Shown: one piece after another, positions 55,002 to 63,787 of the stretch
Layout: every line of letters begins with the position of its first letter
Position numbering within the stretch: the first letter of the stretch is position 1
Source: Desulfovibrio sp.
Lineage (GTDB): Bacteria; Desulfobacterota; Desulfovibrionia; Desulfovibrionales; Desulfovibrionaceae
Assembly (NCBI GenBank): GCA_024699605.1
Contig: JAILPJ010000073.1
Coordinates: 1 to 64,000, forward strand
Direction: 5' to 3'
DNA length: 64,000 bases
Made by a program: the position numbers and the translations under genes
Notes under the pieces: model-generated
Database searches by the model: none
What the model was told of the DNA's origin: nothing
The model's input: only the letters and a program-made list of their open reading frames with translations

Positions 55002-56375
55002 GTGAACAAAAAAATTCATCAAATCCATATGGTCGGCATTGGCGGAGCAGGCATGAGTGGCATCGCCGAAGTTCTGCTGAACCTGGGCTATGAGATTAGC
55101 GGTTCCGACCTCAACGATTCAGCCATGGTACAGCATCTGCGCTCCCTGGGTGCCAAAATTGCCATTGGTCACCGTGCTGAAAACATTCCTGATGTGCAGG
55201 TTCTGGTCAAATCCACGGCCATTCGCGATGACAATCCGGAAATCGTCGAGGCCAGGCGCCGTAATCTGGCCATTATTCCGCGGGCCGAAATGCTGGCTGA
55301 ACTGATGCGTCTGCGTACCGGTGTGGCCATAGCCGGCACCCATGGCAAGACCACAACCACATCGCTCACAGCCACCATTTTTGATATGGCCGGCCTGGAT
55401 CCCACGGTGATCATCGGTGGACGCCTCAATGTCTACGGCACCAACGCCCATCTGGGGCATGGCGAATATATGATCGCCGAAGCCGATGAAAGCGATGAAT
55501 CCTTCCTCTGCCTTTTCCCCATGATCAACATCGTCACCAATGTGGATGAGGATCATTTGGACCATTACAAGAGCCGTGAAGCCATCGACAAGGCTTTTGT
55601 GCAGTATATGAACAAAATCCCCTTCTATGGGGTGAATGTGGTCTGCGGCGACGACAGCGGTGTTTTGGCTCTCCTGCCCAAGGTCAAACGTCCGGTTTTG
55701 ACCTATGGCTTTGCCAAGGAAAACGATTTGCGGGCTGTGCTTTTGGATAAAGGGCAGGGCAGTCGTTTTGAGGTCTGGCTTTCTGGAGAAAAACTCGGTG
55801 TGGCGGAGATTCCCCAGCCTGGTGTGCACAATATTTTAAATGCCTTGGGAGCCATTGGCGCGGCTCTGAGCTGTGATATCAGTTTTGCCGACTGCGTGCG
55901 CGGTCTTGCCGCCTTCAAGGGCGTTGGCCGCCGTTTTGAATACAAGGGCACGCGCAACGATGTCCTTGTCATCGATGACTACGGTCACCATCCCACGGAA
56001 ATTGCGGCGACTTTGGCTACGGCGAGACTCTGCTATCCCGACCGTCGTCTGATCGTGGCCTTCCAGCCTCACCGCTTTTCACGCACACAGGCGCATTTCG
56101 GGGCCTTCTGCAAGGTCTTTGCCAATGTTGACATGGTGCTCTTAACGGAGATCTATGCGGCCAGCGAAGAGCCGCTGCCCGGTATCACGGGGCAGAACCT
56201 GGCCATTGGCATTCAGCAGGTGACCAGCACGCCGGTCTACTATTTCAAAAATCTGGCTGAGCTTAAGGAAGGTCTTGATGCCGTGCTCAAGCCACATGAT
56301 CTTTTGCTGACGCTGGGTGCCGGCACCATCACGAAGCTTGGTCCCATGTGGCTTGAGGGTGAGTCTGATGCATGA
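55002..56375 (+). CDS. murC: UDP-MurNAc:L-alanine ligase
   Basis: A 457-residue Mur ligase making the first amide bond of the stem peptide. It contains [78 protein letters not shown] and [14 protein letters not shown], plus FQPHRFSRT. The GTG at 55002 (GGGAG upstream) is chosen; the track ATG at 54933 would add 23 residues that look like leader. It lies after the AT-rich gap with the putative promoter and overlaps murB by 8 bp. No murC-ddl fusion is present. Confidence 0.94.
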   Translation: MNKKIHQIHMVGIGGAGMSGIAEVLLNLGYEISGSDLNDSAMVQHLRSLGAKIAIGHRAENIPDVQVLVKSTAIRDDNPEIVEARRRNLAIIPRAEMLAELMRLRTGVAIAGTHGKTTTTSLTATIFDMAGLDPTVIIGGRLNVYGTNAHLGHGEYMIAEADESDESFLCLFPMINIVTNVDEDHLDHYKSREAIDKAFVQYMNKIPFYGVNVVCGDDSGVLALLPKVKRPVLTYGFAKENDLRAVLLDKGQGSRFEVWLSGEKLGVAEIPQPGVHNILNALGAIGAALSCDISFADCVRGLAAFKGVGRRFEYKGTRNDVLVIDDYGHHPTEIAATLATARLCYPDRRLIVAFQPHRFSRTQAHFGAFCKVFANVDMVLLTEIYAASEEPLPGITGQNLAIGIQQVTSTPVYYFKNLAELKEGLDAVLKPHDLLLTLGAGTITKLGPMWLEGESDA

Positions 56376-57246
56376 AAAACTCTGGCCGAGTTTCTCGCGT
56401 CTGACCACATTGCATCTGGGGGGACGGGCCAAACGGCTGATGCTCGTTGAGAGCTATGAGGATCTCTCTGTCCTGCCAGAGCGCTTATCTGAGCTTGCAC
56501 TGCGTCCCCTGGCCCTGGGCAATGGCAGCAATATCCTGGCCAAAGACGGGGACCACGATCTGGCGCTGGTGCGTCTGGGGCTGCCTGAGCAGATGGAAAT
56601 TGTCGGCCGCGAGGGGGCAGAGACCTTTGTGCGTGTTTCAGCCCAGGTCAAGCTGCCGCGCTTCTTGCGTTTTTGCTGTGAACATGCCCTGACGGGTCTG
56701 GAAGGGCTTGCCGGCATTCCAGGCACAGTGGGCGGTGCCATTGCCATGAATGCGGGCTCTTTTGGCTGCGAGATGTGTCGGCATCTGCGTTCTGTGACGG
56801 TTTTCACAGGCGGAAGAGTTCAGGTCCTCTCGGCCGGTGAATTTGCCTTTGGCTATCGGCATTTTGCCTTTCCCGGCTGCCAGGAGTTTTTTCTGATTCT
56901 TGAAGCTGAGTGCCATTTCGAGAGTGGCACGGTGGACGCCATCCACAGGCTGATGAACACGCATTTTTTGGCCAAAAAGGCCAGTCAGCCCATCGCGCTG
57001 GCCAGTGCGGGTTGCCTTTTTAAAAATCCCGCCTCTGGTCCTGCTGCTGGTAAGCTTTTGGAGGACGCTGGTTTTAAAGGCCGGGAATTGGGTGGTGTGG
57101 CTTTTTCGGATTTGCATGCGAATTTTCTGGTGAACAAGGGCAACGGAACGGCAAGTCAGGCGCTTGAGCTGATGCAACTTGCCCAGGAGGCCGTGGAACG
57201 CATGAGCGGCATCCGCCTTGAGCCAGAGGTTAGGATCGTGCCGTGA
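56368..57246 (+). CDS. murB: UDP-N-acetylenolpyruvoylglucosamine reductase
   Basis: A 292-residue FAD enzyme that reduces enolpyruvyl-UDP-GlcNAc to UDP-MurNAc. Segments: [28 protein letters not shown] (FAD binding), [24 protein letters not shown] and [27 protein letters not shown]. The general acid, usually Ser in this SAGSxFKNP motif, is Cys here, a variant known in some type II MurB proteins. Start is ATG 56368 with GAGGG upstream; the track start lies within murC. Its stop overlaps the ftsQ GTG. Confidence 0.92.
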   Translation: MHEKLWPSFSRLTTLHLGGRAKRLMLVESYEDLSVLPERLSELALRPLALGNGSNILAKDGDHDLALVRLGLPEQMEIVGREGAETFVRVSAQVKLPRFLRFCCEHALTGLEGLAGIPGTVGGAIAMNAGSFGCEMCRHLRSVTVFTGGRVQVLSAGEFAFGYRHFAFPGCQEFFLILEAECHFESGTVDAIHRLMNTHFLAKKASQPIALASAGCLFKNPASGPAAGKLLEDAGFKGRELGGVAFSDLHANFLVNKGNGTASQALELMQLAQEAVERMSGIRLEPEVRIVP

Positions 57247-58115
57247 TCGCCGCGCAGCCGAGAACCGGGCGCAGAGGCAATTTTTATGTAAATCGGCACC
57301 CCAAGCCCGAGGCCGAGGAGAAGAAAAAACGGCCGAGCATCAAGTTTCCGTGGGCACGCCTGAAAAAATGCCTGATTGTCTTTTGTGCCTTGATTTCTTT
57401 GCTCATTGTCGCTCTGGGCATCGGCAAGATTTTTGTCTGGCTCTATGATGTGGCTGTGACGAGTGATTTTTTTACGACGCGCGTCATTGAGGTTTCCGGC
57501 AATGTGCGGCTGCCAAGGGATGTCGTCCTGGACTACGCCGGCATTCACGAGGGCGAGAATTCCCTGGCCGTGAACATTGCCAGCGTGGAGCAGAATCTGC
57601 GGCGCACACCCTGGGTGGAATCGGTTTCCGTTAAACGTTTGCTTCCGGACAAGTTTGCCATTCGCATTCACGAGCGCATGCCATCGTTTTGGGTGCACAA
57701 GGATGGGGTGCTCTACTACGCAACGGAAGAGGGCGAAATCATAGCTCCCGTTGAGAGCAGCAATTTTCTTTCCCTTCCGGCTCTGAGCGTTGAGGCCGGA
57801 GCTGACGGGTTACGACAGTATCTTTCACGTTTTAAGGAAAGCGTGCGTACGGGCGATCTGCCCGTGGATGTCTCTCAGATTTCTCAGATCACGCTCAGTT
57901 TGAGCAAGGGTTTGGAACTGTTTTTAGAAGACAGGGAACTGTGGCTTTCTTTTGATCCCAGGGAATGGGAAAAGAATGTGCTTCGAATCAAAAGGGTTTT
58001 TGCGGATCTGATCAAACGGCGCGAAATGAAAAATGTCCGTGAGATGCGCGTCGTTGACGGCAACGTCTGGCTGGTGCTCAATCAGCCGGCGAAGCAACTG
58101 TCCGGGGTTCAATAG
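57243..58115 (+). CDS. ftsQ: Cell division protein FtsQ
   Basis: A 290-residue bitopic division protein: a basic cytosolic tail (KPEAEEKKKRPSIKFPWARL), a membrane segment (about 41-62), a POTRA-like domain starting ITRVIEVSGNVRLPRDVVLD (about 80-150, containing NLRRTPWVESVSVKRLLPDK and IRIHERMPSFW) and a beta domain to the end. FtsQ links the FtsL/FtsB pair to FtsI/FtsW. GTG start overlapping the murB stop. Position between murB and ftsA is the standard one for this phylum. Confidence 0.92.
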   Translation: MIAAQPRTGRRGNFYVNRHPKPEAEEKKKRPSIKFPWARLKKCLIVFCALISLLIVALGIGKIFVWLYDVAVTSDFFTTRVIEVSGNVRLPRDVVLDYAGIHEGENSLAVNIASVEQNLRRTPWVESVSVKRLLPDKFAIRIHERMPSFWVHKDGVLYYATEEGEIIAPVESSNFLSLPALSVEAGADGLRQYLSRFKESVRTGDLPVDVSQISQITLSLSKGLELFLEDRELWLSFDPREWEKNVLRIKRVFADLIKRREMKNVREMRVVDGNVWLVLNQPAKQLSGVQ

Positions 58116-58153
58116 GCCGGAATGGACGTCCGGCAGGGTATGCGGGGGAATGC

Positions 58154-59398
58154 ATGGGGACTAGCGGTCTTATCGTAGGCCTGGATATAGGCACCACGAA
58201 GATCTGTGCCGTAGTGGGCGAAGTTGCTGGCGATGGCCTTGTGGAAATCAAGGGTATCGGCCTGAGTGAATCAACGGGCTTGCGCAAGGGCATGGTCGTC
58301 AATATCGAGCAGACCGTTCAGGCTATCCGTTCGGCCATTCAGGAAGCTGAACTGATGGCCGGTTGTGAGATTCATTCCGTCTATGTGGGCATTGCGGGCA
58401 ATCATATCCTGAGCTTGAACAGCCACGGCGTCATTGCCGTCAAGGGCAATGAAATCGACAAGCAGGATGTGGAGCGGGCCATCGATGCTGCCCGTGCCAT
58501 TGCCATTCCCGCCGACCGCGAGGTTTTGCACATTTTGCCGCAGGAGTACATCGTCGACAATCAGCGTGGCATCGTGGATCCTTTGGGTATGGCTGGCGTA
58601 CGCTTGGAAGTGCGCGTGCACATTGTGACCGGAGCCACAACGTCGGCCAAGAATATTTACAGTTCCTGCAATCGCAGTGATCTCGATGTCGATGGCATGA
58701 GCCTGGAATGCCTGGCTTCGGCCAAAGCGGTTCTGTCGCCTGAGGAGCGTGAGCTGGGAGTGGCTCTCGTTGATCTTGGCGGCGGCACAAGTGATGTGGC
58801 CATCTTTGCCAACAACGCCATCAAGCATACGGCCGTGTTGGCCATGGGCGGTCAGAATGTGACCAACGACATCGCCTTTGGTTTACGAACCCCTGTCGCT
58901 GAAGCCGAAAAAATCAAGACACGTTATGGCTGCGCTTTGACGGATCTTGTGCAGGGCGATGAGCAGATCATGGTGCCAAGTGTGGGCGGTGTCATTCCCA
59001 GGCGGGTTGAACGGAGAGTGCTGGCCGAGATCTGCGAAGCCAGGATGGACGAAATTTTATCGCGAGTGGATCAGATTCTCACCGATTCGGGCTATTCCGA
59101 TCGACTGGGGGCCGGCGTGGTGCTCACAGGCGGCTCGGCTCTGCTCGAAGGCTGTAAAGATCTCGCCGAACAGGTTTTTCGGAAGGCAGTGCGTATTGGC
59201 TATCCCAGAAATGTGGGAGGGCTCAAAGATCTGGTCAATCATCCCAAATACGCCACAGCCGTTGGACTTTTGCGGGAAGCCTATGCGCTTGCGCCGCAAG
59301 TAAATAGCGCCAATAAGCCGGTGGTCGATGAAAACGAACCCGGATTACTGGCAAGGATTGTCGCCATCATGAAGGGATGGTTTTCAGACATTAAATAA
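58154..59398 (+). CDS. ftsA: Cell division protein FtsA
   Basis: A 414-residue actin-like ATPase that anchors FtsZ to the membrane. It starts LIVGLDIGTTKICAVVGEV (phosphate 1) and has DIGVSLVD-like phosphate 2 segment ALVDLGGGTSDVAIF, GGQNVTNDIAFGLRTP and GVVLTGGSALLEG (adenosine loop). The SHS2/1C domain lies at about 85-160. The amphipathic C-terminal membrane-targeting helix is LLARIVAIMKGWFSDIK. It starts 38 bp after ftsQ and precedes ftsZ by 41 bp. Confidence 0.95.
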   Translation: MGTSGLIVGLDIGTTKICAVVGEVAGDGLVEIKGIGLSESTGLRKGMVVNIEQTVQAIRSAIQEAELMAGCEIHSVYVGIAGNHILSLNSHGVIAVKGNEIDKQDVERAIDAARAIAIPADREVLHILPQEYIVDNQRGIVDPLGMAGVRLEVRVHIVTGATTSAKNIYSSCNRSDLDVDGMSLECLASAKAVLSPEERELGVALVDLGGGTSDVAIFANNAIKHTAVLAMGGQNVTNDIAFGLRTPVAEAEKIKTRYGCALTDLVQGDEQIMVPSVGGVIPRRVERRVLAEICEARMDEILSRVDQILTDSGYSDRLGAGVVLTGGSALLEGCKDLAEQVFRKAVRIGYPRNVGGLKDLVNHPKYATAVGLLREAYALAPQVNSANKPVVDENEPGLLARIVAIMKGWFSDIK

Positions 59399-59439
59399 TA
59401 AGCGGGCAAAACGGAACTTTTTAACGAAGAGGAGAGGTC

Positions 59440-60768
59440 ATGTCGGATTCAATCATGGACGGTGCCGAAATCTTGGAGAATAAGGAAGTCGAAAGCGACA
59501 CCTTGGGCGCGCGGATCAAAGTGATCGGTGTAGGCGGCGGTGGCGGCAATGCCGTGCAGCATATGATTGACTCGGGTTTGCCGGGCGTGGAATTTGTCTG
59601 CGCCAATACCGATAAGCAGGCCCTGAACAAGTCGACGGCCAAGATCAAATTGCAATTGGGTGAGCAGATCACCAAGGGTCGTGGTGCCGGTGCCAATCCC
59701 AAGGTCGGCCACGAGGCCGCCATGGAAAGCATCAATGGCATTCGCGACGCCATCGGCGATGCGGAAATGCTCTTTGTGACAGCCGGCATGGGTGGTGGCA
59801 CGGGAACAGGCGGCGCCTCGGTTGTGGCTCAGGCCGCACGCGAAATGAATGTGCTGACCGTGGGTGTTGTGACCAAACCCTTTAATTTTGAAGGCAGCAA
59901 ACGTCGCAAAGCGGCTGAGGCAGGTCTGGCAGAGCTCAAACAGTATGTGGATTGCCTGATCACCATTCCCAATGACCGCCTGCTCGGTTTGGCGCCGAAG
60001 AAGGCCACCTTTGAAGTCATGCTGCAGCGCTCCAATGAAGTGCTCTATCAGGCTGTCAAAGGCATCTCTGATGTGGTCAACGGTGAAGGTCTGATCAACC
60101 TCGACTTTGCTGATGTGCGTACCACCATGCAGGAAGCCGGTCTCGCCCTGATGGGCACCGGTGTGGGCAGCGGCGAAAACAGAGCCCGCGAAGCGGCTCA
60201 GAAAGCCATCTCCAGTCCGCTTTTGGAAGACGTTTCCCTGGATAGCGCTAAGGCTATTCTCTACAATATTTCAGGTCCCAGAGACATCACCATTACCGAG
60301 ATCAATGAGATCGGCACCATGATTCAGGAATCGGCCCCTGAAGATTGCAATATCATCTTCGGCGTGGTCTTTGATGAAACATGCAATGACGAGCTTTCCG
60401 TGACCTTGATCGCTACGGGTATTGAAGCGCAAGAGCAGGTTGCTGAAGATCTTGTGGTGAACAATGATCAGGCTAAGATTCCTGCGCCGCGCATTACCGA
60501 TTTCCGTGTTGCGGCCAAACAGCCTGAGCAGGTCATAACCAAGATCCAGCAGCCAGTACGTCGTCAGCCGAGTATGTTGGAAACGATGGAGACGAAAGAA
60601 GACACCATGCTCTATGAGGATGACTTGAACACCAATTATCCCGGCCGTCCGCGTGGCTATCGTAGACCCCAGCCGCACAATCCCGGCCAGGATTCCTTTG
60701 CCTTCTACGACGCTGAGGATCTGGAAAATACCGAAATTCCGGCCTTCATCCGTCGTCAGGCCAACTAA
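59440..60768 (+). CDS. ftsZ: Cell division protein FtsZ
   Basis: A 442-residue tubulin-like GTPase that forms the Z ring. The N-terminal domain contains VIGVGGGGGNAVQHMID, FVCANTDKQALNKS, the tubulin signature AGMGGGTGTGGASVVAQ, and the T7 catalytic loop NLDFADVRTTMQEAGLALMG. A variable linker (about 330-420) leads to the C-terminal peptide NTEIPAFIRRQAN, which binds FtsA and other partners (consensus IPAFLRR). AGAGGAGAGG precedes the ATG. Last gene of the cluster, followed by two strong hairpins. Confidence 0.97.
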   Translation: MSDSIMDGAEILENKEVESDTLGARIKVIGVGGGGGNAVQHMIDSGLPGVEFVCANTDKQALNKSTAKIKLQLGEQITKGRGAGANPKVGHEAAMESINGIRDAIGDAEMLFVTAGMGGGTGTGGASVVAQAAREMNVLTVGVVTKPFNFEGSKRRKAAEAGLAELKQYVDCLITIPNDRLLGLAPKKATFEVMLQRSNEVLYQAVKGISDVVNGEGLINLDFADVRTTMQEAGLALMGTGVGSGENRAREAAQKAISSPLLEDVSLDSAKAILYNISGPRDITITEINEIGTMIQESAPEDCNIIFGVVFDETCNDELSVTLIATGIEAQEQVAEDLVVNNDQAKIPAPRITDFRVAAKQPEQVITKIQQPVRRQPSMLETMETKEDTMLYEDDLNTNYPGRPRGYRRPQPHNPGQDSFAFYDAEDLENTEIPAFIRRQAN

Positions 60769-60778
60769 ATTGGCGAAA

Positions 60779-60840
60779 TTTTCAGGGTTAGCCTCTTCGA
60801 CCCTGAAATGCCCGCCGGGGGGGGCATAGGGCTCCCCCCA
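60779..60840 (+). other. Two hairpins in the ftsZ 3' region
   Basis: TTTCAGGGT pairs with ACCCTGAAA (60779-60809), then six G pair with six C across GCATAGGGCT (about 60818-60839). They precede the terminator and could stabilise the mRNA 3' end. Confidence 0.55.
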
Positions 60841-60854
60841 GTGCATTTTTTTAC

Positions 60855-60881
60855 AACCGCCCTGCCTGCAGGGCGGTTTTT
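60855..60881 (+). terminator. Terminator of the dcw cluster after ftsZ
   Basis: AACCGCCCTG pairs with CAGGGCGGTT around CCTG, followed by a T5 tract. It lies about 87 bp after the ftsZ stop. Confidence 0.9.
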
Positions 60882-61228
60882 GTGTCTTTGTCTCAAGGCG
60901 AAGCCGTTCAGTTAACCAATGGCGCCTTTCGGACGAGGCTTGCCAATGTCAATTTTTAGGCCAGTTGCTGACACAAGGAACACGGGCGACCAGTCTACGT
61001 CCGTGCGACGGACTTAGTGTCAGGTTCTCAAGGCGCACGAAGGACAATTTCCTCAAGCGTTGCACACTGCAAGGCATATCTGCAGACAATCGAGAGGGGT
61101 GAGCGGTTCGTGTTGGCCTTGCGCCAACAAACGGTAAGGGGAAACTGACTATCACCGGACGGTGAGAAAATACCTCAAACTGACCATCCGCAACGGAGTT
61201 TTGGTTTTGTCATTCAAGGAGTTGTGAG
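60882..61228. other. 347 bp gap before the MqsA-like gene
   Basis: No gene seen; the minus-strand frame 60949-61155 lacks protein-like composition. I looked for an MqsR toxin gene here and found none. A short hairpin (TGTTGGC/GCCAACA, about 61111-61129) is present. Confidence 0.45.
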
Positions 61229-61627
61229 ATGACTATTGAACGTTGCCCTACCTGCGGCAAGGGAGAACTTGTCGAGGGTACGCGGGACGTCGAGTATGAA
61301 TACCATGGTGAAAAAACCGTCGTAAAGAACGTCCACGCGTTTTTTTGCACGGAGTGCAATGATTTTGTCGTTGATGATGCTGAAGCACAGCGCATCAGCG
61401 ATTCTTTAGCGGCATTTCGTGCGCAATGCCATTCACATGATTCGGTTTTTATCCGCAGCGTTCGGAAGAAGCTACACCTCGGACAAAAAGAAGCGGGTGA
61501 ACTCTTTGGCGGTGGCGTCAATGCCTTTTCACGGTACGAGACAGGAAAGGTGAGCCCTCCTGTCTCATTGCTGAAATTGTTCCGCATTCTCGACACCTAT
61601 CCTGAATTACTTGCTCTGGTGCGTTGA
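61229..61627 (+). CDS. MqsA-family antitoxin-like regulator, orphan
   Basis: A 132-residue protein with an N-terminal zinc-binding domain (CPTCGKG, 18-residue gap, HAFFCTECNDF: a CxxC...CxxC pair) and a C-terminal HTH domain (KLHLGQKEAGELFGGGVNAF then SRYETGKVSPPVSLLKLFRI). This is the MqsA layout, where the N domain binds the MqsR toxin and the C domain represses transcription. Normally mqsR precedes mqsA; no MqsR-like frame is visible upstream. AAGGAG precedes the ATG by 7 bp. It may be an orphan regulator or a degenerate TA locus. Confidence 0.82.
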   Translation: MTIERCPTCGKGELVEGTRDVEYEYHGEKTVVKNVHAFFCTECNDFVVDDAEAQRISDSLAAFRAQCHSHDSVFIRSVRKKLHLGQKEAGELFGGGVNAFSRYETGKVSPPVSLLKLFRILDTYPELLALVR

Positions 61628-62081
61628 GCCTTAAAAGATCATGTCTTACTCTGTTCCAACCGGCTGGATGGAAAACTCGGCTTGATAGCACACAAGCTCT
61701 CCGCTATATTTCTTCTGCCCGTAGGTTCGGGCACGTGGACACATGAAAAAAGCCCTCTTGAGGAGTATCTCCCAGAGGGCTTTCTTGCACTTGTGACTTA
61801 TTCGCCCGTCGCCTCTTCGGCCTTTTCTTACAGAACGCAAGAAAATTATGTTGAGAGAGTAGGCCGCCATGGTTTGGCGACCTTTTTTATTGCCCGTGGA
61901 TAGGAGCGCCATCACTTCATCAGCCTGGATTCGAACGGAAATCCGACTCTGAACACCTTATTCGGGTTTGCGGACGCAATCGACATGCGACTGGCTTTTC
62001 TATGATGGCTGCAGAATGCATTTGCTTGGCTTTAGGCAATCAGGCTCGCCTCGATTCACGCAGTGGGTCTGTCAGCGATTC
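61628..62081. other. 454 bp gap with a terminator between mqsA-like and the nucleotidyltransferase gene
   Basis: No gene is supported. The minus-strand frame 61646-61915 spans the terminator hairpin and is rejected. A stretch resembling a tRNA T-arm (61927-61944) does not fold into a tRNA. Base composition becomes more AT-rich from 62081 on. Confidence 0.4.
61748..61784. terminator. Terminator hairpin in the gap
   Basis: AAAAGCCCTCT pairs with AGAGGGCTTTC (with an inner GGAG/CTCC), giving T6 on the minus strand. It could end the mqsA-like mRNA or a minus-strand transcript. Confidence 0.6.
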
Positions 62082-62972
62082 TTATCTCACCACATTGTCT
62101 GTTAAATCTTTAATCTTCATCACAATGTCACGATAGTAATCTTTTTTAATAATACATCCATCAAGTTTTCCGTAGTATTCCTCAAGGCATGAGAGTAAAA
62201 GATCAGTTATAGCTTCTTCGTTTGGGCGGTCAGGCAAGGTTGACTTATCGTAATATTCCTGAAATCGTTTTTCCCTGTCGTAAAACCATTCACGAATTTC
62301 TTCGAGTTTCCATTCGCCATTACGAACACTTTTTAAGACTTCATTGTCTTTCATAAGATCCGTATCGCCAGTTTTTAGAAGCTGTTCTGCTTCGTTAACA
62401 AGGCGAATAACATGGTAAGCGAATTTAACATCATAGCCATATTTTTCATACATCCAGTAACGTTTTGAATCTTTGTCAGGATTTTTAATTATCAGCATGT
62501 GTAGTTGACGAAATGCATAGCCTTTAAAACTGTGCCAAAGTTTTTTGCTTAAAAAGATTTTTCTGTTGTCTCTGATTATATCAGCAATTTTTGTCTTAAA
62601 AACGCAACATTGTTCACGTGTAAAAATACTGTCAAGCACATTTGGATTATTTTCCATTAAGAGTTTAAAATATTTAACTATGCCAAAAATGGTTAAATCA
62701 TACTGGGTAGCATTATATTTTATATGATGCTGGTGGAATTGCTCGAATGTTTTAATATTTGTGCTAAACCCTATAATCTTGCGGTCAAGATGGGGAAAGA
62801 CGTAATCCTTGGGTGGGATGCAGAAGCCATAGATGTCCTTGTCGCTAACGTCAGTAGCAACGCCGTAGGCTTCAGAGCCCATAATGGTTTCGTACTGAAC
62901 TCCACCGACCACAAAAGCTTGCGGCTTGATCAGCCCGGCACTGTGCAGCGTTTTTGTTACTGAAGATTTCAT
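62082..62972 (-). CDS. DNA polymerase beta-superfamily nucleotidyltransferase (RlaP-like)
   Basis: A 296-residue protein with a minimal nucleotidyltransferase core: MGSEAYGVATDVSDKDIYGF near residue 31 carries the GS-x(n)-D-x-D motif (Gly-Ser then Asp46 and Asp48-like acids). The remainder is helical with Lys/Asp-rich segments (VKYFKLLMENNPNVLDSIFT, IRDNRKIFLSKKLWHSFKGY). PF10127/RlaP-type proteins of phages and bacteria are proposed to add nucleotides to RNA ends or targets. The gene is clearly more AT-rich than its surroundings and has an unusual codon mix, pointing to lateral transfer. It is 48 bp downstream of a frameshifted gene on the same strand. Confidence 0.72.
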   Translation of the reverse strand: MKSSVTKTLHSAGLIKPQAFVVGGVQYETIMGSEAYGVATDVSDKDIYGFCIPPKDYVFPHLDRKIIGFSTNIKTFEQFHQHHIKYNATQYDLTIFGIVKYFKLLMENNPNVLDSIFTREQCCVFKTKIADIIRDNRKIFLSKKLWHSFKGYAFRQLHMLIIKNPDKDSKRYWMYEKYGYDVKFAYHVIRLVNEAEQLLKTGDTDLMKDNEVLKSVRNGEWKLEEIREWFYDREKRFQEYYDKSTLPDRPNEEAITDLLLSCLEEYYGKLDGCIIKKDYYRDIVMKIKDLTDNVVR

Positions 62973-63020
62973 TGGAAAACGTTTCCTTTATGGTCAGATC
63001 TCATGGCGGGTAGTCTTCCT

Positions 63021-63594
63021 CTAGTCACAGATCTCGCCGAACAATACAAGCCTGCATTCAATGTCCGTGTCGGGTTCGGGCGTAAAGCCGGGGCAGAAAT
63101 CTCTGGCGAGGTAGACGTATGCCAGAAGCTCGTTTTCTTCGCTTCTGACAATCGGCACAAGAATTTTCCAGATGACACGACCGTCAAAGTCGACCTCTGG
63201 CAAGATATGATCTCCACTCAGAGCCGCTTCTGAAGCCTATGGCGTAGTCGGACGTGGCGTACCTGACAGGGTTTCCGTCATCGTCAAAGTCAACGGGCAG
63301 AGCTGTGAAGCTGAAAAAAAGCCCACCCGCCGTGATATCACAGTAACGGTCGGGTAGCCAGGGATGTGTCTTCCCTGCAGTTCGGCATCTTTCTGCACTT
63401 TCCCAATGTTCGAAACGTCGAAAAGCTTGAAAATCCAGCGTTAATATAAGTACATTCCTTTGTGTGCATTCTTGTGGCGTAATTTTTAGAATATGACCGT
63501 CATTGCCCATGCTGTCAATAGGCGTTTTTATGCACTCTTCAGTCATAGCACAGTCAATTTGGCGTGCCTCTATGCCGTTTGTCTCTGTCATCAT
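63021..63594 (-). pseudogene. Frameshifted small gene upstream of the nucleotidyltransferase
   Basis: Two frames on the minus strand join into one plausible protein of about 190 residues. Frame A (63594-63184) reads VLILTLDFQAFRRFEHWES... and LPVDFDDDGNPVRYATSDY. Frame C continues as GDHILPEVDFDGRVIWKILV to LVLFGEICD (63021). The frame C segment has a sensible composition and a stop codon lies just before the junction, so a single extra base near 63232-63236 would explain the break. Alternatively, the frame A stop is CTT TGA C with AGAGG three bases upstream, the layout of the RF2 +1 frameshift site. No family was recognised. Confidence 0.5.
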
Positions 63595-63787
63595 TTTTAT
63601 GTGACATCTGTTGTCGATTATGCTATTATCTTTGAAGAGAGTAATCGTGCGAGGCGTGTCTTTTATAGTTTTCAGGATTCTAGTTGCTTATTTGATAACC
63701 AAAGCGCCTGGCTAATCCTTTTTACAATCGCTTGTTAGATCGATTTTTGGCGTGGAGCTTTTGTGAAAAGCAAGGGGAAAGGGTGTC
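63595..63787. other. AT-rich gap before cca
   Basis: About 190 bp rich in A and T with no gene. It holds the promoter of the minus-strand pair and probably that of cca. Confidence 0.4.

Noticed and set aside
61646-61915. 89-codon minus-strand frame in the gap
   Set aside because: It runs through a terminator hairpin and has no recognisable pattern or ribosome binding site.
61921-61950. tRNA-like T-arm sequence (GTTCGAATCC on the minus strand)
   Set aside because: The stem bases do not pair and no acceptor, D or anticodon arm can be formed around it.
62969-63217. 82-codon minus-strand frame between the nucleotidyltransferase and its partner
   Set aside because: It is a third frame over the partner gene; the longer frame C reading is more protein-like.
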